This document shows positions 1-10,681 of a stretch of DNA of 64,000 bases, piece by piece. Made by a program: the position numbers and the translations under genes. The DNA lies in contig CM065878.1 of NCBI GenBank assembly GCA_033439255.1, forward strand, positions 4,588,001 to 4,652,000. The letters run 5' to 3'. The notes beneath the pieces were generated by a model, which saw only the letters and a list, made by a program, of their open reading frames with translations, made no database searches and had not been told where the DNA came from. The first letter of the stretch is position 1. Each line of letters opens with the position of its first letter. Origin of the DNA: Hericium rajendrae. Taxonomy: Eukaryota > Basidiomycota > Agaricomycetes > Russulales > Hericiaceae.

Positions 1-600
1 CTGCGAGATCGGGTATGATCAAGTGGAGGTCATTACAGACGGCTTTTCAGAAGGATGTGACTGTTGAGTGAGATGAGAAGACCGGTCAGGCGCAATGACC
101 TCGTTCACTCGCTTCATGCGGTCGACTGCTGCATAAAATCGAGGTTGATGGGCGGGTCGTTAATTTTCAAGCCTTGTGCCTATGTTATTATGGTCAATTT
201 ACTCCGGAATTGCTGGAGATATGGTGACATGCAAATATTATTTGGAGATGTACATTAACCCAGGCCAACAAGCGTGTGAGCTTTACAGTACCAGCGGCAT
301 CGGCTGAACCAGAGAGTAAGAACTTGACAGTCACTGTTGGCACAACGTTTGCCATAACAGTCCTCCGACTCACGACCTATGCCTTTTATCAATGACTCAA
401 CGAAGGCTTTCATGAATCCCAAAGTGTATGTTCGAGAACTAAGTAGTTACTACGAGTCTGCTGGCCTATTGACTGCATTCAGCTGACAGCGTCATGTCTC
501 ATCTAAGACGTCGATGTTTCATCCCGAAGCTCACGCACAACTTTTGTGAGTCTCCCAGCTGCAGCTCCTTTTTTGGATAGAAACCGATAGAAAACTGCCA
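1..600. other. No gene recognised
   Basis: Moderately AT-rich sequence with short open frames on both strands. None shows a recognisable domain or a convincing splice pattern. Confidence 0.5.
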
Positions 601-634
601 TTTACGATTTGGGGGAAATGTTGACAACCAAAAA

Positions 635-1245
635 AATCGTCGTGAGCGCGTCGGCGACAAGCTCCGCGACTACCAACCCGGCCCATTCTTCCACAATATC
701 AATTCCGTCCTCGTCCCGCTCACGTCCTACGTCCTAGATGATATCTTTCGTCGTCCTCGCCCCTCTCCATTCAGAGAAACTCACGCACCGCGTCGACGCC
801 TGCTGCGGCGCGGAGCCCGTCGCGCTCTTGCTCGCGCCGTAATTCGCGGTCATCGTGGGCATCGAGCTTAGCGCAGACTCGATGCGTTTCGCGACGCACG
901 CCGACAACGTGGGGCGGAACGGCTTCCAGCTGGAACGCGTATCCTTCCGCACGAGCGACGCGGCCGACATCTTGATTCCTTGGCGCCGTCACGGAGTTCC
1001 TGCCCGCGCGCACGGTGCTCGCGGTCGACCCACCGCGCAAGGGCTACGACGAGCGCTTTCTACGGCAGCTGCTTACGTTCAGCATGCGCACAGTCTTGTA
1101 CGTGAGTTGCAATGTGCACACGCAGGCGCGCGATGTCGGGGTGGTGCTGCAGGAGTCCGCGAAGGAGGGTCGGGGTCGGTATGTGCTGAGGAGCTTGACC
1201 GGCTTTGACCTGTTCGCGGATTTCACTTTAGGTGGGTGTATTGCT
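635..1245 (+). pseudogene. Remnant of tRNA (uracil-54-C5)-methyltransferase (TRM2-like)
   Basis: Three reading frames carry successive pieces of the C-terminal catalytic domain of the TrmA/RumA/Trm2 RNA m5U methyltransferase family. First comes a piece with GPFFHNINSVL. Next is a stretch around 740-980 containing the SAM-binding GIELSADS motif, with an in-frame TAA near 840. Last is AVDPPRKGYDE (from 1018), followed by the nucleophile region YVSCNVHTQARD and GFDLF. The usual histidine-bearing C-terminus and the N-terminal TRAM domain are absent. Family members methylate U54 of tRNA using S-adenosylmethionine; this copy cannot encode a complete enzyme. It is a 5'-truncated, frameshifted fragment, and a functional copy is expected elsewhere in the genome. 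Confidence 0.8.
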
Positions 1246-1259
1246 GGCCCTGTCACTTG

Positions 1260-1873
1260 CGGCATAGTGGCAGCATGAGGCTAGGATTTACCTAGTACTT
1301 CCTTGATGGCAGCATGCTTCTGATTTTTTTTTTGGCAGCTGCAGTCGTTGATGCAGTTCATGGTTATCATCCACCTTGCCCGTTGCCCGACAGGACTGGG
1401 ATAATCAATTCATCTACTCTTTTATAGTTCAGTTGCATCGTGTTTGACACGTGATAAGATACCAGATATCTATATCAAGGCTTATCCGATCTGAGAGCGC
1501 TCAACCACTAATCTGTATCTGTCTTCCCCGAATTCCAACCGACCTGCGACGGTACAGGCCTGGGTATGCTCTCCTTTAACTCACTGACAGTCATATTGAA
1601 GTTGATCTATGCGACAGCGACAGCATTTCGAGGAATTTTACGCTGCTTCGTCATTGTATCTCTCGTTATCGCGCTTCAAGCCGGTAGCTATTCGTGAGTC
1701 ACCAGCGCTGTGTTCCATTGTCGTGATTCTGAGGACCTAGACTTATCACAGAGACGTTGTGTTGCAGCTCAATGCACATTCACAGAAGACGCAGCCAGTA
1801 AACCCAGACTGTACGTACCGAACGGATTGCGTATATTTTGAATCCAATCGAATCTACTCTTCTTTAGATCACA
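1260..1873. other. Intergenic region upstream of F-box-like copy 1
   Basis: No gene recognised. It lies between the methyltransferase remnant and F-box-like copy 1 and may hold that gene's promoter, but I see no clear TATA box. Confidence 0.4.
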
Positions 1874-3577
1874 ATGCCCTCTCAGATGTTTTGGGACTTG
1901 GTGAACGACGCGGCCAAGCCAGAAACCCCGTGCACCAGTGAATGCCAACTAGAGATCATGGATTCCATCAGTCGGCTGCAGGCGGTTATTGCTGGACTCA
2001 GATGTCATCTAAACGCACACTCCGCTGTGAACCGCCTCCCTTCAGAGCTGCTCGGGGAGATTTTCTTATACAGTGCTCAGCTGTCTGATCAAGATGATCA
2101 AGATGGGACATACAATTATGGACAATCGGGCCCAGCACTTATTGGCTCGCTATTGCGTATCACGCAGGTGTGTAGTGGATGGCGGAAGACAGCGCTTGGA
2201 AACCCACTTCTCTGGACTCATGTCCCGATCGGAAATCGGCAGTGTGGCTCTGCCTTCCTGGAGCGAAGTAAAGATCTTGCCATCACACTTTGGGGCTCTA
2301 TTCACAACAAGAACGAGATCAGAGCCTGTCACCCTTTATCGGGTTATGAAGAGCACCTACACCGTGTATCGGTGCTTTCCATCATGATCTCTGGACATTC
2401 GCGCAGTATCATACTCCCTTCGCAACCAGCTCCCCAACTCCAAACGATGGCAATTTCTTCAGAAGATTCACTGATGCCGCTCCAGCCCCCGCTTCAGCTA
2501 AACACACCTATGCTCAAGTCTCTGACCTTGAATTTGGTTGCTCCATCCTGGGTTTGGCTTGGGACATTGCTCAGCCTCACTTCACTCGCTATCGACCGGT
2601 CTCCTTTGCTCGACGTTTCTGATGTTCTGAATGCCCTGCGCAACTTGCAGAATCTCACATTTTTGAAACTTGAGGGCGTGGGATACGATGGCAGCAACGA
2701 GCGTCGAATGGCTCCCATGGAGCTCGTGGAGCTTCCGCGACTAGAGTATGTTCAAATGATCGACACGGCCTTGAGATTAGCTCGATTCTTAGTCCATCTA
2801 AGTCTCCCTAGCGACGTCTTGCTCCATCTTGAATCGCGGACGTATGCAGCTACGGATCTATTGTATTTGGCGGAGGCAATTGCCCAGAATCACAGGATGC
2901 GATTGGCCATGGCCGATGGCAGCATCAGCAAGGATTCATATCGCGGATTCGGCCTGCATTTTGGTTCTTCCCATGTCACGTTGCTCGCTGCGCAAGATGG
3001 GCAACAGATGTACGACAATCCCCCGCACCATGACAGATCTAACCTATACCCTGTGATCACCACATCTCGTCGATGTGCTGTTAGGATGATAATATCCATC
3101 ACAGAAAGAAATTTCTTACAACTCCCAAACTTTCTCATCGGAAATGATGTACTCTCTCCTGATACTCTTGTCATCATGGGTTCACCAGAGATGCAGGAAA
3201 AGAAAATGCTCCTGCGCTGGATGTCACAACGACCGCTCATCAGGATCCTGTTTGTATCCACATTCGATTGATTCGCGCCGCCATTCGCCTGGCATGCCGC
3301 GACTGCAGAGCTCGGTGATCCGAGAGAGGGCGGCCCTCTGCGTTTGCCATTTCTCGAAGACTTGCAGGTCTGCAATCACGTTATGCACCCCGTCACCGTC
3401 GAGCTGCTCAGCACTGGGATCAAGCAGCGACAAGATCAAGGCATTGCTGCACAGTCCGCACCGATAACTTTACGCATTCGCGATTGTGGAATTGGGGTTC
3501 ACGAGGTGGAGAAGCTGCGCACAGCGTTTCAAGGGAATTTCGAGTGGGATGGACAGACTGTAACTGGACAACAATAG
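1874..3577 (+). pseudogene. F-box-like protein, copy 1, in-frame TGA
   Basis: An open frame of 465 codons starts MPSQMFWDLV and ends at TGA 3269-3271. The same frame then runs on for about 100 codons to 3577, and that extension aligns with the other two copies (FAPPFAWHAAT here, FAPSFAKHVAT in copy 2). The F-box-like motif is around residues 55-125: RLPSELLGEIFLY, ITQVCSGWRK, NPLLWTHVPIG. A leucine-rich, LRR-like C-terminal region follows. F-box proteins recruit substrates to SCF ubiquitin ligases through Skp1; this family is strongly expanded in Agaricomycetes. The stop would remove only the last fifth, so a shortened protein is possible. The paralogues at 4.2-6.2 kb and 37.9-39.7 kb are more damaged. 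The nonsense change is seen directly; loss of function is inferred. Confidence 0.75.
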
Positions 3578-4177
3578 GTTTCCAGATTTCGTTGAGGCTG
3601 ATTGTCTATGATACGCATGATGAGGAATGGGGGAGCCCAGACAAAGCCCGGAGACTTGTTTTATCTGTGCTACATCTGCACCATCACTGACGATTCAAGG
3701 CTACACTGTGTCCTATTTAATGCAGCCTGTATGTATGTTCTTCTCGCGCACTGCATGCTGTTTGAACGTGGTGTTGAAGGCGAGTAAGTGTGAAATGAAA
3801 GCCTCATGTTCTTCACGTGGGTTAAATAAAGTTTGCAATGATTATGCTTGGATTATGCTACGCCGAGTCGGGCAGTCGCGAGTCGGGGGCTTTCAGCGGA
3901 TGCCCCCTGCTCTTCTCCCTTTGAAGCTATTCCTCGCAAGAACTTAACGGTATGCTTTCTCTAGTTACGGATCTTGTCGTTATCTTGATTGTCTGGCTAG
4001 GCTCGTAGCGGCTGTAAATTGAATACCATCTTCTTTCACGATCAACGTTTCAACGTTCAACGTTGGCAACGTTCAAACGTTCAACCTCAACGTATGTAGG
4101 CGGAATTGTGCCATTTATTCAGAATTTCTCTGTGTGATTCAGAGCTGATTTGTTTTCATATCATTAGGCCAAACGCG
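3578..4177. other. Intergenic region between F-box-like copies 1 and 2
   Basis: No gene recognised. It contains the AACGTT array described separately. Confidence 0.5.
4044..4081. promoter_or_regulatory. Array of five AACGTT palindromes upstream of F-box-like copy 2
   Basis: AACGTT occurs at 4044, 4052, 4059, 4068 and 4076, a spacing of 7-9 bases, followed by a related CAACGTAT. The array ends about 100 bp before the likely ATG at 4178. Regular spacing of a six-base palindrome suggests a protein-binding array or a short satellite; no factor can be named from the sequence. Confidence 0.4.
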
Positions 4178-6191
4178 ATGCTCGCAGAGGATTTCTGGGT
4201 TTCATTAAGACAATCTCTCAAGCCGTCAAGCCGTTGTGACAGCACTTGTTGCGCAGACATTGTCGAGCACGTCAGACAGTTAGCTCACATCGCTGCCGAT
4301 CTAAAGCAGCATTTGAACGTGCATGCGCCGATCCATCGCCTCCCTCTCGATGTGCTCAACAACATATTTCTATACCATGTTCCGGCGGTCGGGCAAGATG
4401 GGTTATACAGAACGGATAACGGCAGCGTGAGATACTTTCTGGCCTCTGAAAGCACTCTGGCCTCCGAAAACCATTCAATGGTCAACACATTACTCAGCAT
4501 CAGCCAGGTTTGCGTTCATTGGCGGAAGATATCCGTTAACAATCCGCTTCATTAGAGACTTTTGGAGTCGCATCGACTAGTGGAGTAGTGCCGAGTCCGA
4601 CTGAGATGCAGCTATAAGTTGGCGTGGACAGGGTGGCGTTGGGCTGGTTGGGTTCGAGTCGGAGGGTTGCGAAAAGTCTCTATTGGGCTTCTGTGTTTCT
4701 GGAGAGGAGCAAGGATCTGCCAATTATCCTGTGGGTGATCTCCATCCGCCGTCTGCCGCACGCACCATTGACCTCGTTCCGGACAATGATCTCCACGCGC
4801 ATCGCATGTCAACGCTATCTTTGTCCATCCTGTCACGGAAGGAGACGATAGGTGTTGTGCTTCCTTCACAGCCTGCCCCTCATCTTCAGTTGCTCCGCCT
4901 CTCAAGTCGCCAACTTCGCGAAATCAGTCCATCTATGCCATTCGATGGAGATTTGCCTTCGCTTAGGTTCTTAGAATTGAGGTCACTCGAACTATCCTGG
5001 ACGTGGCTCAGTACTTTGACCGGCCTTACGTCTCTCGCCATCCATGATTATCCACGATCTCGCACATCTTCCGCCATGGTCCTTGACACCCTGCGCCATC
5101 TCAAGAACCTTTCATTTTTGGAATTGAATCGGTCTGCCGCAGGGCTCCACATCAATGATCCAAATGTCGATATGCCTTCTGGACCACTGATATCTACTGT
5201 CGAAATCGTTGTGTTGCCACGGCTGGAGCGGGTCATCTTGCTCGACTGGCCACTCATTTTGGCCGACTTTTTGCAGCGTCTTAGCCTCTCAAGTGATGTT
5301 TCGCTGTACTTGAAACCAACAGGCGAATACTGGGACTATGATCGCCGACCTGCCGATGATCTTGTGCAGCTATCAAACGCATTGGTCCAGCATTACAGGC
5401 TACGGATTCCTAGCGACACGCACCTGGATCGCTCCTTCCATGGTCTTTCCATATGGCTGTCCCGTGGTTCCATGACTTTAGATGTTGCACGCGAGACCCT
5501 TCAACTATACCATGACGACGTTCGCGGTCGCTCATCCGCTGCAGACGGTCCCCATCCCCTCACCATACAGATGATCAACAGATTCGCGGATTGCTGTGCC
5601 GCCTTTCTCGACATCCTTGGTCCTGCCTTTATACGGGAGCATGTCATTTCTCCGGGGACCTTGATCATCAGGGGAATAGGGCCGGTAAAATTCGGATGGT
5701 TGCATTACTGGATATCGCAGATGTCGCCGAGCAAAGTCATGCTCTTTGGTCGTATCTCCGAATTCTTTGCACCTTCGTTCGCCAAACATGTCGCTACCGC
5801 AGGCTCGGACGAACCCTCACAGCATATGGCTCAGGGCAACCGTCTGTGTCTTCCGCGGCTCGAATGCCTAGAAATACGGGAGTTCGACTTCATGTGTCAA
5901 TTTTCTGCTGATGTCACAGGGCCTTTTGCATCAGGCCTGGAGCGACGGAAGAAGGGAGCAACATCGCAGAGCGCATCCCATTCTGCTCAAGCCCCTGCAA
6001 TATCGGTCCACATTCGCAAGTGTAATATTAATCCCGCCCGCGTGGAATTGCTGCGCGCAGCATGTGAGGGCGATCTCAGTGGGATGGAAGGACGGCAGGC
6101 ATGGACGAGGCTCACAGCTTGGCTTTTCTTCCTGGAGGTGATTTCAGCAGAAACGTGTCGATATACCAGGAACTGTGCTGAGGCCAACTGA
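4178..6191 (+). pseudogene. F-box-like protein, copy 2, interrupted by a 128-bp element and a frameshift
   Basis: The first part (MLAEDFWVSLRQ, to 4553) holds the F-box-like motif: HRLPLDVLNNIFLY, then ISQVCVHWRK and NPLH. The frame is broken by an inverted-repeat insertion at 4554-4681. Removing the insertion and one copy of its ATT duplication joins NPLH in frame to W-ASVFLERSKDL, matching copy 1. A second break between about 4730 and 4800 shifts the frame into the long open stretch ending at 6191, which contains VLPSQPAPHLQ, LTSLAIHDY and the C-terminal region missing from copy 1's open frame. Gene order and homology fit a tandem duplication with copy 1. With two independent lesions this is a pseudogene. 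Confidence 0.8.
4554..4681. mobile_element. 128-bp MITE-like insertion with 10-bp TIRs and 3-bp TSD
   Basis: The ends are perfect inverted repeats, AGAGACTTTT (4554-4563) and AAAAGTCTCT (4672-4681), flanked directly by ATT on both sides (4551-4553, 4682-4684). The interior is GC-rich and non-coding. Copy 1 of the host gene lacks it, and excision restores the host reading frame locally. This fits a miniature inverted-repeat transposable element. A 3-bp duplication is typical of the PIF/Harbinger superfamily, though the usual TTA/TAA target is not evident. Confidence 0.75.
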
Positions 6192-7471
6192 AACTCTCGT
6201 CAGACCAAACGTCCATATTTATAAGTACAGTATGTACTTCGCCGCTTCTCCGCGACATTAATCCATTGGAATGTGTCTCTATTGATGAGCCCGACACTAA
6301 TAGCATCGTCGCGGCACACTATGATGCGAGTTATAGGCAAAATTGACCCGGACGCAGTTCCTCAAAGAATATATTCCAATTAACAAGATATCGGATTCCT
6401 AGAGTGCGAGGTTTAAGGGTAAGTGCAGTCACTGCGATATGAACGGAGAGCTGCATACTCGCCAAGGAAGTCCTGTCTGGCGTTAGTCCTCCGAGGATGA
6501 TGGGGGCAAGCAGTGAGCCCCGATAAAGAATACCTAGTTTCGGAGGGGCCATTACACGAACAATACTCTAGGTTATCCAATCCGAAGTCGCAAGGAACCC
6601 TGGAGAGACGTGATATCGCAACCATTAGGTCTTTGAGGATGGCCATAGCCAAATCGGCTGTTCCCGCTGAATTTCCAGTTCTGAAAAATCTGAAAAACCA
6701 TTGCGAGAAGTCCCAGTGCCAAAAGATACACGGGCGATCCAGCTTGTCCCAGGTGAGAAGACGGTTTTACTGCCGACGACGTGCCAGAAGAAGCGCGACG
6801 CCCTCCTGCAAGCCCATTTTCAGAATCTTCTGGATCTACTGACGTGTGTCAATGCAGCCTCGGTTTCAAGGGCTTGCAGATACGGTCTCGGATACGGTCT
6901 CGTGGGCATAAGCAGCCCATTTCGCCTTCCAGACGTTGAACCCATTTTGAGGCAGACGCACGAAGAAACCATCGCTATGAGACACAAGGTGATCTTTTGC
7001 GCCATCGCTTTATGTATGTCTGTAGGAGACAGATCAGTTGAGATCATGTGGCGACATAGAAGAAACATCATTCGCCGGCTATTGTTTTACTGGCCGTCGT
7101 CTGTAGCGGAGCGCTGAATGTCTTGATGTGCTTGAATACCACCGGACGATGGAAGAGATCGGCTTTCCTGTCCCAATAGAAGCTGGATGACGAAAAAAGC
7201 CACCGGGATAAATGGCGATTGTGAGGCAATATCCACTTTAATGGAGGTTGTTCGGATGTTATTCAGACGATTGAGACGATAGGAAGTTGACTCCATGGTC
7301 TTGTTAGAAATGGTTGGTACATGCCTTGTCTCCACAAAGAAGGGACGGCCCAAGATAATGTTCTCGAGGTTCTGCGATACAGAGCAGACGTTTGACAATA
7401 TTATCCTGTGCGCAATCAGTCCCATGCAGCTTCATCACCGCAGTACTACTGGAAGCATATGCACCGAGCCA
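6192..7471. other. Intergenic region, no gene recognised
   Basis: Two overlapping plus-strand open frames (6513-6842, 6701-7117) contain no domain I recognise and show no splice pattern linking them. I do not call a gene. Confidence 0.4.
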
Positions 7472-8487
7472 TTACTTGAACTTGTATTTCCTCCGTGCGC
7501 CCCATTCAATCAGCCCCGGCCAGGCCCAATACAGAAGGTGCACCCAGCGATACCACCCCGGATAGAACACCGCACCCTCGCCCGCGTCAGCGCGCGCACC
7601 GCCCTCCGCGCGACGTCCTCCTTCTTCAGCCCATGCAGATTCGGGTCTGATTCGCGGATGGGGCCGCCATCGACGGCGGACGCGCGGAACGAGCCCTGAA
7701 CGGTACTGGGAAGGAGATACGTGAATGCTATGCGCGGGTGCTCGATGGAAAGCGCTTGGTACAGCAGAAGGGAGGCGGATTTGCTGGAGCCATAAAGGGT
7801 GCGAGTGGGCGCGGGGATGATGGCGCCAATGGAAGAGATGAGGAGGATGGAGGGTGAAGGCGAGCGTTCGAGGGTGGGTATCATGGTTACTGCTGATATA
7901 AGGGGACCTGTGTAGTTGCCTTGAATTGCGGCTGAGGCGATGTGGCGGCACGCTGCACGCCCTGGGCCGATGGTGGGTTCGCGTTCTCCGAGTCGGTCAA
8001 CGCCATAAGGGGTTGCAACGCGGATACGCCTGCGCAGATGATCAGGGTATCCAGACCACCCCATTCTGTAGGATCGCATGCTTCAGCATGGATTTGATCA
8101 TACAATGAAAAGGCGAACCGTTCTCGAGAGTATCTCGCACTCTCACCATGTCATCTGCATTCGTAAAGTCCGCTGTCACGCTCAAGACCTGTCCTGCTGC
8201 CTGCTTCCCTCGCGCTGCTTCGTCTGCCAATGCCTGGCATTCCTCCTTGACTCCGCGAGCTCTCCCTCTTCTGCCAATCACACAAAGTCGCGCATCTCTA
8301 CTGGCGTATGTCTTCGCAATTTCCGTCCGATCCCACTGCTCGCGCCGATGACCAAAACGCGTTCCTCTGCCTTTCTTACCTTCTTGGATCGTGGTACCTG
8401 CGAAAATCGGCGCAAAGCGATGAAGAATGGTAGAGAAAGGCCGATGGCCAACACTGCTGCTGATGACGTCGTCCAGCTGGCCTCCAT
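7472..8487 (-). pseudogene. Short-chain dehydrogenase/reductase pseudogene
   Basis: Reading on the minus strand: an N-terminal hydrophobic segment (residues about 10-25), the Rossmann motif VLVIGASSGIGRK, then AKTYASRDARLCVIGRRGR after a one-base frame change. Next comes LDTLIICAGVSALQPL after a 53-bp GT-AG intron, NYTGPLISAVT after another frame change, the catalytic Ser/Tyr/Lys region (SILLISSIGA, YGSSKSAS), and a C-terminus VFYPGWYRW...LIEWGARRKYKFK after a third frame change. The order and content match membrane-anchored fungal SDRs that use NAD(P)(H) on lipid-like or steroid-like substrates. Three single-base frame errors, not explainable by introns, make it a pseudogene unless they are sequencing errors. 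It is divergently arranged with MET2. Confidence 0.8.
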
Positions 8488-9009
8488 TGTCTGCTACACA
8501 GCGTGCTCGGCGTTGTTTAGAAAGATGTCACATCAAACACATACTAGCAAATATCGCAGGCTTAGGCTTACTTACCTACTTTTGAGCTTGACGACTATGA
8601 GTTCTTGTGAACGTTGCAAACAAAAGGAGAGCAAGTCAGCAAGTCGGCGACGCAGCCCCGGCCGAGACGGCCCGCCACTACCGCCCTCGTCTTTCGTCCC
8701 AGAGCTTGACTCGACGAGTCGACTCTGTCTTACTTTCGTTGACAACGACCCACCTGCTCTAGTACGACTTTGACGGAGGTCGGGTTTCAAAATATTACAT
8801 ACCACAGTAGGTGAGCATTAAAAAAAATGATCTTAGATGCGATATCTTGACAGGATTAGCAGCCAGAATTCCGTCCTGGTCTACTCATGCGATAATATAA
8901 CGCGCAATTAGAACATCTCTTCAAACTCGTGCCACTCACATACCTCTATAGTCAGTTGTTCAAAATGATTGTACAAGTGCTTCATTCTCATCTTTTCATG
9001 CTCCAGATA
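8488..9009. other. Divergent intergenic region between SDR pseudogene and MET2
   Basis: About 520 bp with no gene. It should contain the MET2 promoter; no clear TATA box was picked out. Confidence 0.4.
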
Positions 9010-10417
9010 ATGGCGGCTTTCGCCTCGCTTATTGACCAGACGATCTACACCGTACCCTCCTTCGAACTCGAGAATGGAGAGGTTTTGCGTGACGTCCCAG
9101 TTGCCTACAAAACATGGGGCCAGCTCAACAAGACCAGAGATAATGTAATGATCATCTGCCATGCATTCACGGGCAGCGCAGACGTCGAGGATTGGTACGC
9201 TATGACACCCATCCATTCTGCTCACATAATTGACTTATATCCTTCAGGTGGGGACCACTGATGGGAAGAGGGAAGGCGTTTGATCCTCAACGTTTCTTCA
9301 TCTTTTGCGCAAACGTCATGGGATCGCCATATGGAACTGCATCACCGATTACCACAAATCCAGAAACGGGCAAGCCATATGGGCCCGAGTTCCCTAGCAC
9401 CACCATCCGCGACGACGTTCGGTGAGTAACGAGCAATCAAATACGTCTTTTCCTCCTCTGACTATTGTACACAGTCTACACAAACTTGTCCTTGACCACC
9501 TCGGCGTTTCTTCCGTCGCTGTCGTCATAGGCGGCTCCATGGGCGGCATGGCCGTGCTCGAATGGCCACTCTGCACACCCCCAGGCTACGTCAGACACAT
9601 CATCCCCATCGCAACCTCCGCACGCCACTCCGCATGGTGCATAAGCTGGGGCGAGGCGCAGCGTCAGAGCATCTACAGCGACCCCATCTACGGAGACGGC
9701 TACTACAAAGCGCAGCCCTCCTCGGGCCTCGCCGCCGCGCGCATGGCCGCGCTGCTCACCTACCGCTCGCGCGACTCGTTCGAGAGCCGCTTCGGGCGCA
9801 AGGCGCAGGTGTCGCCCGACGTGCCGACGCCGCCGCGCTCGCCCGATGCGCTCGCGTGCCACAACGACGGGCACCGCAACGCGAAGCCGCGCGGCGCGAG
9901 CCCGCGCCCGCCCGTGTTCAGCGCGCAGAGCTACCTGCGCTACCAGGGCGACAAGTTCACCGCGCGCTTCGACGCGAACTGCTACATCCACATCACGCGC
10001 AAGATGGACACGCACGACCTCGCGCGCGGGCGCGACGGGGGGCTCGACGGCGTGCTGGCGCGCCTGCCGCCGCGCGCGTTGGTGATTGGCGTGCAGACGG
10101 ACGGGCTATTTACGACGACGGAGCAGCGCGAGATCGCGGAGCACGTCCCGGATGCGGAGCTCGTGATCATTCCGTCGCCGGACGGGCACGATGGGTTCTT
10201 GCTTGAGTTTGAGCAGATCAACGGGCATATCCTGCGGTTCTTGAAAAGGGAGTTCCCGGAGTACTATCGGGACGCGGATGCGGATGCGGACAAGGGTTGT
10301 CCGTGGAGGACTTTGGTGTCAAGAAGACGAGTATATTCGGGGAGGCCGAGGCGGATATCACAAGATGGTAGCATTGCACGGTTACTTTATATCGTATGGG
10401 ACCGGGATGACCGATAG
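9010..10417 (+). CDS. MET2: Homoserine O-acetyltransferase
   Basis: Transfers acetyl from acetyl-CoA to L-homoserine, the committed step to methionine through O-acetylhomoserine. Exons: 9010-9194, 9248-9421 and 9475 onward; both introns are 53 bp, GT-AG. This is an alpha/beta-hydrolase fold. The nucleophile serine lies in GGSMGGM (about residue 140), the acid in QTDGLFTTTEQ (about D329) and the histidine in PDGHDGF (about H358), so the triad is complete. Early motifs VAYKTWGQLN, CHAFTGSADV and FFIFCANVMGSPYG fit the family. The frame as written stops at 10415-10417, giving 433 residues with an odd basic tail. Another frame ending at TAG 10369-10371 encodes a tail (DFGVKKTSIFGEAEADITRW) that looks like the natural C-terminus and needs one extra base near 10300. 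The start is the ATG nearest the conserved region. Confidence 0.92.
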
Positions 10418-10681
10418 AACTATTGTGCGGGTATATTGGAAGAACTAGAACTATATACAACTATATCAAAAGCATGGAGATAGCGAATATGGGAACGACG
10501 AGATTCAGTACCAAGCTGTATAATCACACAAAACAAAAATCCATGAAAAACCCAATCGAACGCTAGATAGTACTACGGTTTTTAAACCTCTCAGACTGTA
10601 GACCTTGATAAACCAAGCAGAACAGGATATAACAGCAAGCACACCTATGATGCAATCGCCCCACCGTGGAAGAGAGATCGA

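Noticed and set aside
9476-10206. Long Arg/Ala-rich frames antisense or shifted to MET2 and nearby GC-rich exons
   Set aside because: Shadows of GC-rich codon use; the real frame has the catalytic triad.
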